DNA from: an uncultured Eubacteriales bacterium
GTDB lineage: Bacteria > Bacillota > Clostridia > Oscillospirales > CAG-272
Assembly (NCBI GenBank): GCA_934474225.1
Contig: CAKSLU010000003.1
Location: forward strand, 1-64,000
Direction: 5' to 3'
Length of the DNA: 64,000 bases
Part shown: positions 27,667 through 36,412 of the stretch, piece after piece
Layout of the letters: every line of letters starts with the position of its first letter
Position numbering within the stretch: position 1 is the stretch's first letter
Notes under the pieces: generated by a model
Databases searched by the model: none
Seen by the model: only the letters and a program-made list of their open reading frames with translations
What the model was told of the DNA's origin: nothing
Made by a program: the position numbers and the translations under genes

Positions 27667-28938
27667 ATGGATGAATTTGAAACGTTGTTGGAAGCAGAAC
27701 GAGTGTCTGTGGAACGTTTTGTTAGATTTCGTTTGAACGCAAAAGCGGATGCAGACGATGTTCTGCAAGAGGTATTCCTTGCTGCTTGTCAAAAGTTCCC
27801 TCAATTAAAAAACCGGGACTCTTTTAAGGCATGGATTATCAGCATTGCAAGAAATAAATGCAATGACTACTTTCGTAAGAAAGCAACGCAGTACGAAATC
27901 CCGATTGATGAAATAACAGAAAGCGAATTGTCAGACGGCAGACATGGCGTTTCCATAGTTGCCGCAGCAAGAGAAACTTTGAATTTACTCGGTGATAAAG
28001 ACAAGCAAATCTTGTATCTTTATTTTTGGAAAGGGCTTCCGCAAGCCGAAATTGCCAAACGACTGAACATTCCTGTTGGAACAGTGAAAAGCAGACTTCA
28101 CACGGCAAAACAAAATTTCAAAACCAAATATCCATATAACACCGAAATATCGAGAGGAGAAAGCGCAATGAAAAAGCTGCCCGAATTTATTCCCGAATAC
28201 AAAATTGAAGCAAGTGCCAAAGCCCCCTTCTCTGTAAAGTGGGAAGAACTTATGGGCTGGTTTTTGATTCCCAAGCTGGGCGAGAAACTGTCTTGGGGTA
28301 TGTACGATATTCCTTCCCGCAAATGCAGCCATGTTTATGATATGCAAGTTACAGGCAAAGCAAAGGTGCACGGCATTGAGGGTGTGGAGCTTGTCGCAAG
28401 AGAAGTATCTTATGCAGATAAGAACGAGGTGATCAACCGTACTTTTGTAGCACAGCTTACAGATACACATTGTCGTTACCTTGCAACACTCCGAAATGAC
28501 GGAGACATCCGCAATTACATCACTTTCCTTGACGGCGATGAATTTATGCTGAACTGGGGATTTGGAGAAGATAATTGCGGAAACGAAACGAACCTTTCCG
28601 TTAAAGGTGATATTCAGAGAGTCGGAAACTCAGTTACGAGCGCGAATAAAGATTTTCTCCTTGATATTGTTGGCAGATATACCGTTACCATCGGAGGCAA
28701 AAGTTATGACACCGTGTGCGTAATGGATATTGAAACCTATAACTGCGGTGTTGTTTCCGAGCAGTTCTTGGACAAAGCCGGAAGGACGATTCTGTGGCGC
28801 AGATACAATCGTGATGATTGGGCTGTTGACCGATACAAGAAGCCTTGGAGCGAACAGTTGCCCGAAAATGACAGACTTATCGTAAATGGCACAACCTACG
28901 TTCATTGGTACGATTGCATTACAGACCATATTCTCTAA
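27667..28938 (+). CDS. ECF sigma factor with long C-terminal extension
   Basis: A 423-residue protein. Sigma region 2 (about residues 10-75, with DADDVLQEVFLAA) and region 4 (about 105-160, with LPQAEIAKRLNIPVGTVKSR) are typical of ECF sigma factors. Residues 168-423 form a separate domain I do not recognise. That domain opens with MKKLPEFIPEY at ATG 28168, itself preceded in frame by AGGAGA 7 bases upstream, so a second shorter product is possible. AAAGGAGGTG precedes ATG 27667. The gene is visibly AT-richer than its neighbours, suggesting acquisition. No membrane anti-sigma gene follows; the extension may take that sensing role. Confidence 0.85.
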   Translation: MDEFETLLEAERVSVERFVRFRLNAKADADDVLQEVFLAACQKFPQLKNRDSFKAWIISIARNKCNDYFRKKATQYEIPIDEITESELSDGRHGVSIVAAARETLNLLGDKDKQILYLYFWKGLPQAEIAKRLNIPVGTVKSRLHTAKQNFKTKYPYNTEISRGESAMKKLPEFIPEYKIEASAKAPFSVKWEELMGWFLIPKLGEKLSWGMYDIPSRKCSHVYDMQVTGKAKVHGIEGVELVAREVSYADKNEVINRTFVAQLTDTHCRYLATLRNDGDIRNYITFLDGDEFMLNWGFGEDNCGNETNLSVKGDIQRVGNSVTSANKDFLLDIVGRYTVTIGGKSYDTVCVMDIETYNCGVVSEQFLDKAGRTILWRRYNRDDWAVDRYKKPWSEQLPENDRLIVNGTTYVHWYDCITDHIL

Positions 28939-29010
28939 AATACAAAATCTTCAGATTGTTAATGGCGCACTTCTATACAGGGCCAATTCCTGCGAACGCC
29001 CTGTGAGACA

Positions 29011-29046
29011 AACAGCCCGGACTTTCAAGTGTCCGGGCTGTTTTTA
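29011..29046 (+). terminator. terminator after ECF sigma gene
   Basis: AACAGCCCGGAC and GTCCGGGCTGTT pair over an 8-base loop, then a T run. Confidence 0.88.
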
Positions 29047-29108
29047 CGCCATTCTGTTCCGAACAAGGGGCTGTATCTCTTGCGCCGCTTTCCGGCTATC
29101 TGATGCAG

Positions 29109-29144
29109 AAAATCTCCGCATAATTGCTTATGCGGAGATTTTAA
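29109..29144. terminator. bidirectional terminator-like hairpin
   Basis: A 15-bp perfect stem AAAATCTCCGCATAA/TTATGCGGAGATTTT with a TTGC loop, between the sigma gene and the convergent GH127 gene. The stretch 28939-29196 holds only this and the preceding terminator. Confidence 0.8.
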
Positions 29145-29196
29145 CTGTTTTACGAGTACCCGCCAAACGTCCCGTGCGGGATTTTTGCGGTACTTT

Positions 29197-31047
29197 TTAT
29201 TTCTTCTTTTCGTGGACGAGCGGCATCTCGGTCATGCGCAGCTTGGCGCAGCCGTAGGGATACAGCGTGGCATCCTCGGGCGCACTGAGCGCCACGGTGC
29301 TCTTCGGCACACGGTCGGCAACCGAATCATAGCCGTCGGCATAGTCCCAGTCAACGCGGCTGAGTTTGGCGCGCAGGGTGAGGCGCGGCGCCTTGGAGGA
29401 GAAGGGAATATCGTCGCCTTTTTCTTCGACGACTTCAAAATCCTTTTCGGCAAAGCCGTAGCGCCACTCGCTGTGCGGCAGCAGCTCATAGTCGCAGTAG
29501 GGGAACTTGCGCACAACGCCGTCGCGCTCGTATTCGCGCTTGCGATATTCGGTCTCAATCGGCAGCGAGAAGACCAGCGGGCCGTACTCCACCGCCTTCA
29601 GACCGAACGGACGGCTGACCAGATGCGGCGTGTCGCTAAATTCCAGCGTCAGCGTCTCCTCACCGCTCCACTTGCGGTTCAGCGTGACCTGTCCGCGCGC
29701 GGCAAGCGGCTTGCCGCAGAGGGTGACATGCTTGGCAAAGGCGGGGATGCGGATGCTGAGCGCAAAGCGCACCGGCGCGTCGGTCTTCACCTTGAGGGTG
29801 GCGCTGTGGCGGAAGGGATACTCGGTCTCGCAGGTGACCTTGACGCCGACACCGCCGATGGTGGTCTGCAGGGTGGCGGGCAGCAGCAGGGCTACATGGA
29901 TGCCGCGCGCGCCGCGCAGGAAGGTGTGCAGCGCCAGCTTCGGCCAGCCCTGGTTGAAGTTTGCCGTGCAGCAGCCGAAGTGAGGCTCAAGCCCGAAGAT
30001 ATGCGCGCCCGAACCGTTGGTGCGGAAGAAGGTTTTCCCGGGAAATATCTTGCAGGCAATCTGATTTGTCTGCTGGTCGTACTGGTGCGCCCACATGTCA
30101 TCCGTGATGGTTGCGGGCAGGGCGTTGAACGCCGCCTTTTCCAGGCGGTCTGCCCAGACGCGCTTGCCGGTGAGCATATAGAGCACCTCGCAGGAGTACA
30201 TCAGCTCCACCACGCTGCACAGTTCGGTGCCGCGGTTGGAATCAATGCCGGACAGGCATTCGTCGCCGGTGAGGGTGCCGACCGCCGTGCCGTTGTACTT
30301 CGTCAGCAGCTTCCAGTAGGCCTCTGCCTGGTCGTCCATGGGAACCTTGCCGAGCATGCGGGCGGTCACCGCCTCGTACTTCAGCATCATGCAGAGGTTG
30401 ACGGTGTGGGTGTACAATGTCCACTTGTTCATGGGGCGCACCCAGGTCTCCGCATACTTGCCGTAGTCTTCGCCCTCGTCTTCCAGCAGCTGTGCCAGCT
30501 CGCGGAGCCATTCCTCCGGCTCGCGGTCGTAGATGAACGCCAGCGGAATCATGCATTCATACCAGCGGAACTTGCCCCACTTGGCAAGGGCAATGCGTCC
30601 GCTCTGCAGCTCCTCATAGAGGCACTTCATCGCGCGGTACAGCCCGTCAAATGCGCGGGTGTAGCGCGTGTCGCGTGCAAATTCGCAGTAGAGCGCCAGC
30701 ACCTTGCCGATGAGGAAGAATGCCCAGACATCATAGCCCGCGCGCTCCTCGTCCTTGCAGGGGCAGATCCAGCCGTCCGGCTTCTGCCGCTCGAGGATGG
30801 CGTCGATATACTTGTCGGCGCGCGCAATCAAATCCGCGTCGTCCAGCAGGTGGGCAAGCGGAATGAAACCGTCCAGCCAGTAGGGCACGCGCTCCCAGCC
30901 CTCGCGGTCGCCGCCGATCCAGGCGCTGTCGCGCACATCGGGCCAGATTTTGTCGAGGTTGCCGGAGAGACCGGCTGCCTGAATTTCCAGCTGGCGGCGC
31001 AGCCAGCCTTCCGGCTTTATTTCATGAAAATCAAAATGCTGATACAT
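29197..31047 (-). CDS. GH127/DUF1680-family glycoside hydrolase (beta-L-arabinofuranosidase type)
   Basis: A 616-residue cytoplasmic protein without signal peptide. The (alpha/alpha)6 barrel motifs of the DUF1680 family are clear: the substrate-site segment GTELCSVVELMYS and the HFGCCTANFNQGWPK segment near residue 357, whose cysteine is the proposed nucleophile in GH127 enzymes. The enzyme would release L-arabinofuranose or a related sugar from imported oligosaccharides. AAGGAG precedes ATG 31047. It diverges from an AraC-type regulator, and both promoters lie in the shared intergenic region with repeated TTGCA boxes. Confidence 0.9.
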   Translation of the reverse strand: MYQHFDFHEIKPEGWLRRQLEIQAAGLSGNLDKIWPDVRDSAWIGGDREGWERVPYWLDGFIPLAHLLDDADLIARADKYIDAILERQKPDGWICPCKDEERAGYDVWAFFLIGKVLALYCEFARDTRYTRAFDGLYRAMKCLYEELQSGRIALAKWGKFRWYECMIPLAFIYDREPEEWLRELAQLLEDEGEDYGKYAETWVRPMNKWTLYTHTVNLCMMLKYEAVTARMLGKVPMDDQAEAYWKLLTKYNGTAVGTLTGDECLSGIDSNRGTELCSVVELMYSCEVLYMLTGKRVWADRLEKAAFNALPATITDDMWAHQYDQQTNQIACKIFPGKTFFRTNGSGAHIFGLEPHFGCCTANFNQGWPKLALHTFLRGARGIHVALLLPATLQTTIGGVGVKVTCETEYPFRHSATLKVKTDAPVRFALSIRIPAFAKHVTLCGKPLAARGQVTLNRKWSGEETLTLEFSDTPHLVSRPFGLKAVEYGPLVFSLPIETEYRKREYERDGVVRKFPYCDYELLPHSEWRYGFAEKDFEVVEEKGDDIPFSSKAPRLTLRAKLSRVDWDYADGYDSVADRVPKSTVALSAPEDATLYPYGCAKLRMTEMPLVHEKKK

Positions 31048-31098
31048 GAGAGTCTCCTTTTTGAATTTTGAATCTGCTCGAATTGCTTTGTCGTTTTC

Positions 31099-31127
31099 AT
31101 ATTACCACACCGGGCGGCGGCGTACAA
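31099..31127 (-). promoter_or_regulatory. sigma-A promoter for GH127 gene
   Basis: On the minus strand TTGTAC (31127-31122), 17-base spacer, TAATAT (31104-31099). An inverted repeat GCGTACA-N9-TGTACGC (31120-31142) overlaps the -35. Confidence 0.6.
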
Positions 31128-31148
31128 TGCATAAATGTACGCAAAACC

Positions 31149-31163
31149 TTGCAAAAATCACGG
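31149..31163 (+). promoter_or_regulatory. candidate AraC-type operator box 1
   Basis: TTGCAAAAATCACGG lies between the divergent GH127 and regulator promoters. It matches boxes at 31998 and 32040; the shared word extends upstream as AAAACC in two of the three. Confidence 0.55.
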
Positions 31164-31181
31164 AAAGTAAAAATTCTCCTC

Positions 31182-31210
31182 TTGAAAACGCGCGAAAAAA
31201 CTGTTAAAAT
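31182..31210 (+). promoter_or_regulatory. sigma-A promoter for AraC regulator gene
   Basis: TTGAAA (31182-31187), 17-base spacer, TAAAAT (31205-31210). Confidence 0.7.
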
Positions 31211-31242
31211 GGGTATATAAAATCAAAGTGGAGGTGACTCGC

Positions 31243-31995
31243 ATGCTCAGTATGGACAGCCTGCCCGCTTTTCGTTTTTCTTCTTTTCGGTATTTTGACC
31301 CCGGTGAGAAGCATATCCACCGCACATTTCGCGAGGATGTGCTGCTTCTGGTGATGGACGGCGTGCTTCGCTTTGAGGAGGACGGCAACGCCGTCGAGGT
31401 CGGCAGCGGCGAATACTATATTCAGCGGCACGGCCTTGAACAGACCGGCATCGCGGCGAGCAGCACGCCGAAATATTTCTACATTCATTTTGTCGGCGGC
31501 TTCACGCCGACGGCACATATGCTGCCCATCCGCGGGCGCGCGGATATGGCGGCGCTCTTCCCGCTGATGCAGCAGCTCGAGACCCTGCGCGTCTCCGGCG
31601 CGCCTACTGTGCAGAAAAATGCGGTATTTTATCAGATTCTGTCGGAACTGTATAACGCCGCCAATTCCTCACCCACGCGCGAACTGACCATGAAGGTGCT
31701 GGCTATCGTCTCGCGGGACATGCGCTGCGCGCTCACGCTGGACGACCTCGCGGCGGCGTGCGGCTACAGCCGCAATCACATCATCCATGCGTTCAAGCGG
31801 GAGACCGGCATGACGCCCTATGCCTATATCCTCACGCTGCGCTTGGAGGCAGCCAAGGATCTTCTGCGCAATTCGCAGCTCCCGGTGGAGCAGGTTGCCG
31901 CCGCCTGCGGCTTCGGCAGCTATATCAATTTGTATAAGGAATTCAAAAAACGCGAGCATTGTTCCCCCGCCAAATGGCGCGGCGCAAATTCGTGA
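31243..31995 (+). CDS. AraC-family transcriptional regulator
   Basis: A 250-residue protein from ATG 31243, placed 6 bases after GGAGGTG; the GTG codons further upstream fall before or in that site. The N-terminal half is a cupin-like sensor (about residues 10-130). The C-terminal pair of helix-turn-helix motifs includes LDDLAAACGYSRNHIIHAFK and LPVEQVAAACGFGSYINLYK (about 155-240), the hallmark of the family. It probably senses a sugar and controls both the divergent GH127 gene and the downstream binding-protein/GH43 operon, because similar TTGCA boxes precede both. Confidence 0.92.
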   Translation: MLSMDSLPAFRFSSFRYFDPGEKHIHRTFREDVLLLVMDGVLRFEEDGNAVEVGSGEYYIQRHGLEQTGIAASSTPKYFYIHFVGGFTPTAHMLPIRGRADMAALFPLMQQLETLRVSGAPTVQKNAVFYQILSELYNAANSSPTRELTMKVLAIVSRDMRCALTLDDLAAACGYSRNHIIHAFKRETGMTPYAYILTLRLEAAKDLLRNSQLPVEQVAAACGFGSYINLYKEFKKREHCSPAKWRGANS

Positions 31996-31997
31996 AG

Positions 31998-32054
31998 TTG
32001 CATAAAACACGGCAATTTCAATCTTTGCGCCCGAAAACCTTGCAAAAAACACGA
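31998..32054 (+). promoter_or_regulatory. candidate AraC-type operator boxes 2 and 3
   Basis: TTGCATAAAACACGG (31998-32012) and TTGCAAAAAACACGA (32040-32054) are direct repeats 42 bases apart, four helical turns, ending 36 bases before the -35 of the next operon. A weaker match TTGCAAAAATC occurs at 32131. Confidence 0.55.
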
Positions 32055-32090
32055 TTTGCTTAAAAATAGACGGATGTTGCCTAAACCCTA

Positions 32091-32119
32091 TTGATTTCGC
32101 CATTTTCCGATGCTACGAT
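32091..32119 (+). promoter_or_regulatory. promoter for solute-binding/GH43 operon
   Basis: TTGATT (32091-32096), 17-base spacer, TACGAT (32114-32119). The hexamers are imperfect, consistent with activator dependence. Confidence 0.6.
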
Positions 32120-32189
32120 GAAACCGTGGATTGCAAAAATCTCTGTTTGCATCACGGCTTACCCAACGCGAAGACGGAGGTAAAGGTAA

Positions 32190-33677
32190 ATGCGTAAACA
32201 TATTCTTCTTTCGATTCTGTGCGCGGTATTGTGCGCGGCGCTTGTCGCCTGCGGCGGCGATAAACCCGCAGAGAGCACAACCGAGACAACGGCGACGACC
32301 GTGCCGGAGGAGGCGGGGGACACCCCCGACCTGCCCGATGCGTCCACGCTTTCGCTTGCGGGCGACTTCCATTTTCTCATCTCCGGCAACTGGGCCTGGA
32401 ATGACTATGAGGCGGACGGCGAGGACGGCACCGCAGTGGACAGCGCCATTTTCCGTCGCAACCGCTATCTTGCCGACAACTACGGCGTGAACATCACAAG
32501 CAAGGATGTTGTGGCGTATTCCTCCGCTATGGGCGGCGGCACGGGCTTTACCGAGCTGTACACCAACTATATGTCCGGCGACAATGTCTATGATGCCGCC
32601 ATGATCGGCACCTACGATGTGGCAAACCTCGCCTACCAGGGCGTCCTGCAGGATCTGAACGATACGCCCTACGTCAACCTTAAAAAGGACTATTGGGACC
32701 AGCGCGCCAATGCCGACCTCTCTGTCGGCGGCAGAATGTACTACACCACGGGCGACATCTCGCTCAGCGACAACCGCAGCACGCATGCGCTGATTTTCAA
32801 CAAGGAAATGATTAAGATGTACGGGATGGATGACCCGTACGAACTTGTGCGGAACAACGAGTGGACGCTGGACAAATTCGCCTCGATGGTGAAGCAGGTC
32901 GGCGACGATTTGAACAACGACGGCGTCTATAACAAAGAAGACCGCATGGGCCTGCTCTCCGCGGTGGACAACAACCTCGCGATTCTGGCTGCCGCAGGGG
33001 AGAAGATTGCCACGCTCAACGACAAGGGCGAAATCGAACTGACCCTGTACAGCGAGCGCGTAGTCAACCTCTATGACGACTATCTTGCGCTGATTGAGGA
33101 TCACACGCATGTCTTCAACTGGCAGATGAACTATCAGGACGGCACCTACGGCAATGTGGCGACCACCGCCGAGCTTGCCGACATGCTCAACTCGGACCGC
33201 GCGCTGTTCTACTTCCACATGCTGTTCATCATGGACGAGCTGCGCGACCTGGAGACGGATTTCGGCATCCTGCCGTACCCGAAGTATGAGGCGACGCAGG
33301 CGGACTACGGTCACCTGGTCAGCGCATGGCACTCGGAGTTCCTCTGCATTCCGCAGAATGTGAACAGCCTCGAGCGCTCGGGCTATGTCACGGAGCTGCT
33401 GGCTTACCGGGGCAAAAAGCTGCTGACCCCGGCGTACTACGAAAAGACGCTGGTCGGTCAGTACACGCGCGACGAAGAGAGCGCGGAAATGCTCGACCTG
33501 ATTTTCGCCACGCGCACCTACGATGTCGGCTACTACTATGCGCTCGGCAACTATAAGGATTTGATCGGCAAAATGCCCATCAACCATATGTCGCTGACGA
33601 CCATCTACGATACCTATCGCGACATGGCAGAACGCAAAATGGCTGCCATCAACGAGATGTTCAGCCAGACCAAGTAA
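32190..33677 (+). CDS. extracellular solute-binding lipoprotein (family 1 type)
   Basis: A 495-residue lipoprotein; the lipobox LVAC places the lipidated Cys at 21. A Thr/Glu-rich linker leads to a two-lobed binding fold. A calcium-loop-like sequence DLNNDGVYNKED occupies about residues 240-251. It is clearly paralogous to the N-terminal part of the protein at 50066-52510 (shared segments such as YDAAMIGTxDVANLA, YTTGDIS, NPYELVRNNEWT and PAYYEKTL). No permease genes adjoin it; the next gene, 9 bases on, is an SLH-anchored GH43 protein. It likely binds oligosaccharides released at the surface. Confidence 0.88.
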   Translation: MRKHILLSILCAVLCAALVACGGDKPAESTTETTATTVPEEAGDTPDLPDASTLSLAGDFHFLISGNWAWNDYEADGEDGTAVDSAIFRRNRYLADNYGVNITSKDVVAYSSAMGGGTGFTELYTNYMSGDNVYDAAMIGTYDVANLAYQGVLQDLNDTPYVNLKKDYWDQRANADLSVGGRMYYTTGDISLSDNRSTHALIFNKEMIKMYGMDDPYELVRNNEWTLDKFASMVKQVGDDLNNDGVYNKEDRMGLLSAVDNNLAILAAAGEKIATLNDKGEIELTLYSERVVNLYDDYLALIEDHTHVFNWQMNYQDGTYGNVATTAELADMLNSDRALFYFHMLFIMDELRDLETDFGILPYPKYEATQADYGHLVSAWHSEFLCIPQNVNSLERSGYVTELLAYRGKKLLTPAYYEKTLVGQYTRDEESAEMLDLIFATRTYDVGYYYALGNYKDLIGKMPINHMSLTTIYDTYRDMAERKMAAINEMFSQTK

Positions 33678-33686
33678 GGAGCGGGT

Positions 33687-36302
33687 ATGAAAAGGAAAGT
33701 GTGTAAAGCGCTGCTCATCGCGGCGGCAGCGTTTGCCCTTGCGGCGGCGCTCTGCGCCGCGGCAGCGGCAGCGGCTGCGGTCTATTATCTGCAGGACGGC
33801 GGGAGCGGCGACGGCTCGACCCCTGCGCTTGCGGGCGGCTCACTTGCCGATGCCTATGCGGCGCTGCCAAACGGCGGCACCGTGGTCGTCTGCGGTCCGT
33901 TCTCGCTCAGCAAGGCGTTCACCGCGCCGTCGCACACAAAGCCGATCATCATTACAAGCGTGTACGGCGGCAAAGACTATGCCGCAGGCGGCGCGCACAT
34001 GGCCTTCAAAGACAACTTCTACTGCGGCGGCGACACCACCTTTGAACACATCACCGTGTCGGCGGTGGGCACCTATCTGTCCATCTTCGGCAACAACCAT
34101 GCGCTCACGCTCGGCGAGGGCATCACCACGGTGAAAAACGGGAACAGCCAGTACCTCTCGGTCATGGGCGGCTCGCGCAATACCTACAGCGGCGCAGCAT
34201 CGAACCTCACCATTGCGAGCGGTACATGGCAGCGCGTGCGCGGCGGCACGGCAGCGTCCGGCAGCAAGGATTACCGCATTCATCTGACGGTGGAGGGCGG
34301 TACCTTCATCGAGCGGCTCACGCTCGGCGACAGCGGCGCGCATGACGGCGACATTGCGGCGGAGATTCACGGCGGCACCTTCCGCCAGGGCATCTTTGCC
34401 GCCACGCTGTCCTCGTCGGCAGAGCGCTTCTCCGGCAAGGTTTCGCTGCACATCGACGGCGGCGTTTTCTACGGCAGAATCGCACCTGCCGCATCGGCCG
34501 ATGGCAGCTACAGCGGCAGTTTTGATGTGACTGTGGACGGCGGCGAATTTGCGCACCTGGTCGAGCTTGCGGGCAGCGCGGGACTTAGCGGCGGCATGAC
34601 CTCGTCGCTGAGGAGCAGCATCGACATGACCGAGAAGGAGACCGGCACCTACACCTTCCAAAACTATGTCCGCGCCGACGGCGCAGACCCGTGGCTCTTC
34701 TACAAGGATGGCTACTATTACTATACCTCCACCACAAACAAGGCGGAGGTCAAGCTCGTCCGCGTTGCCAACATCGGCGACCTCATCTATTCGGGCGGCA
34801 CCACCATCTACAAGCCCGAGGCGGGCAAGCCCTGGTCGGACAGCTCCTGGTCGCCCGAGATTCACTATTACACCGATGCAGAGATCGGCACGGGCAACGG
34901 CGGCTGGTACTGCTATCTTGCGGGCGCGGACAAAAGTGCTGTGGATACTTCCGGCATCGCCACGCACCGCATGTATGTCATCAAGTGCCTCGACGGCGAC
35001 AATCTGCTCGGCCGCTGGGGCAACCCGCTGACCGGTGAGGTCAATGTGCCGCTCCGCGTCACCGCACCGGATATGCCCGGCTTTGACGATGTGTGGGCGG
35101 CGGGCATGACCGACATCCGCATCGGCGGCAAGGTGTACACCATGTATGTCACGGTGGCGGACGACGGCGGAAAGAAGCACCAGACCATCAACATCCTGCC
35201 GATGACCAATCCGTGGACGCTCTCCGGCACCTCCAAGGTCATCTGCGAGCCGGAATACGACTGGGAGATCGGCAACCATAAGAAGCTCTACATCGTGGAG
35301 TGCGGCACGCCGGTCTACGCGGCGGACGGCAGCATCTTTATTGTTTATTCCGCCTGCGGTTATTCCACCCCGGACTATAAGCTCGGGCAGATGCAGTATC
35401 TCGGCGGCGACCCGACCGAGAAGGCAAACTGGAAGAAGTGGGACGCGCCGATCCTGTCGAAATCTTCGCAGATCAGCGGCTGCGGCAGCGCATGCTATGT
35501 CACCGATACGGCAGGGCAGAGCTGGATCTGCTACAACGCCTATCTCAGCGCGAATGCGGTCGGCGCACGGCATGCTTTTGTCGAGCCGTATACCGCCACG
35601 GCGGCGGGCGGCGTGGTCATCGGCAGCGGCACGCAGCAGCCTGCCGACATCGACACGGTCTATACCGCGGCGCTCAATCCGATGCCGCTGGCGGACAAGA
35701 CCATCGGCTTTGACCGCGTGCAAAACGGCACGGGGAAGAACCGTTTCCCGTCCGTCCGCGACTACGGCGGCTTTACGGACGTGCAGAGCGGCGACTGGTT
35801 TTATACCTATGTGCGCGATGCCTACCGCATCGGGCTTGTGAGCGGAACGAGTGCGACGAAGTTCTCGCCCGACGGCAGCTTTACCGTTGCACAGGCGCTG
35901 ACCACGGCGGCAAACATCCATACCATCTACAACGGCAAGACGGTGAATACCGCAGGCGCAAAGAATTGGTATGAACCCTATGTGGACTACTGCATCGCAA
36001 ACGGCATTATCAAAGCAGGGCAGTTTGCGGACTACAACGCAGCGATCACGCGCGGCGATATGGCTATCGTCTTTGCAAACATCCTGCCCGAGGGCGAATA
36101 TGCGGCTGTCCGGGACGGCTCGAATCCCGACGTGACGAGCAATCTTGCTTGCTATGCGGCAGTACAGAAGCTGTATAACGCAGGTATCGTCGGCGGCGAC
36201 GCCGGCACGGGCAACTATCGCCCGAACGACGGCATCAAGCGCAGCGAGGCATGCGTCATTTTCCTGCGCCTTGCGCGCGCGTCCGCCCGCGCCGGAAAGT
36301 AA
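33687..36302 (+). CDS. SLH-anchored beta-helix plus GH43-like surface protein
   Basis: An 871-residue exported protein. Signal segment 1-30; beta-helix module starting YYLQDGGSGDG (about 30-315, with repeated GGTF and SGTW turns); GH43-type five-bladed propeller (about 327-675); three SLH repeats (about 690-865, first GGFTDVQSGDWFY). GH43 candidate catalytic residues are Asp in GADPWLFYKDG, an acidic residue in SWSPEIHYY (usually Asp or Glu there) and Glu in YIVECGTPVY. The substrate may be arabinan or xylan side chains, in line with the nearby GH127. It is co-transcribed with the binding lipoprotein and ends at a terminator. A two-module paralogue lies at 58218. Confidence 0.85.
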   Translation: MKRKVCKALLIAAAAFALAAALCAAAAAAAAVYYLQDGGSGDGSTPALAGGSLADAYAALPNGGTVVVCGPFSLSKAFTAPSHTKPIIITSVYGGKDYAAGGAHMAFKDNFYCGGDTTFEHITVSAVGTYLSIFGNNHALTLGEGITTVKNGNSQYLSVMGGSRNTYSGAASNLTIASGTWQRVRGGTAASGSKDYRIHLTVEGGTFIERLTLGDSGAHDGDIAAEIHGGTFRQGIFAATLSSSAERFSGKVSLHIDGGVFYGRIAPAASADGSYSGSFDVTVDGGEFAHLVELAGSAGLSGGMTSSLRSSIDMTEKETGTYTFQNYVRADGADPWLFYKDGYYYYTSTTNKAEVKLVRVANIGDLIYSGGTTIYKPEAGKPWSDSSWSPEIHYYTDAEIGTGNGGWYCYLAGADKSAVDTSGIATHRMYVIKCLDGDNLLGRWGNPLTGEVNVPLRVTAPDMPGFDDVWAAGMTDIRIGGKVYTMYVTVADDGGKKHQTINILPMTNPWTLSGTSKVICEPEYDWEIGNHKKLYIVECGTPVYAADGSIFIVYSACGYSTPDYKLGQMQYLGGDPTEKANWKKWDAPILSKSSQISGCGSACYVTDTAGQSWICYNAYLSANAVGARHAFVEPYTATAAGGVVIGSGTQQPADIDTVYTAALNPMPLADKTIGFDRVQNGTGKNRFPSVRDYGGFTDVQSGDWFYTYVRDAYRIGLVSGTSATKFSPDGSFTVAQALTTAANIHTIYNGKTVNTAGAKNWYEPYVDYCIANGIIKAGQFADYNAAITRGDMAIVFANILPEGEYAAVRDGSNPDVTSNLACYAAVQKLYNAGIVGGDAGTGNYRPNDGIKRSEACVIFLRLARASARAGK

Positions 36303-36306
36303 ATCG

Positions 36307-36333
36307 AAAAGTCCGCCTTCGGGCGGACTTTTT
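36307..36333 (+). terminator. terminator of binding-protein/GH43 operon
   Basis: AAAAGTCCGCC-TTC-GGGCGGACTTTTT hairpin with T tail. Confidence 0.9.
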
Positions 36334-36356
36334 GCGCAAGTGTTTTGCGCATGTGA

Positions 36357-36385
36357 TTGACTTTTCCATCCACATTTAGTATAAT
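36357..36385 (+). promoter_or_regulatory. sigma-A promoter for wecB
   Basis: TTGACT (36357-36362), 17-base spacer, TATAAT (36380-36385). Confidence 0.88.
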
Positions 36386-36412
36386 AGAGAAAAATGTGCG
36401 CGGAGGAATACC

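Noticed and set aside
28886..29257. A 123-codon frame after the sigma factor
   Set aside because: It overlaps the sigma gene end, two terminator hairpins and the GH127 gene, with no recognisable product.
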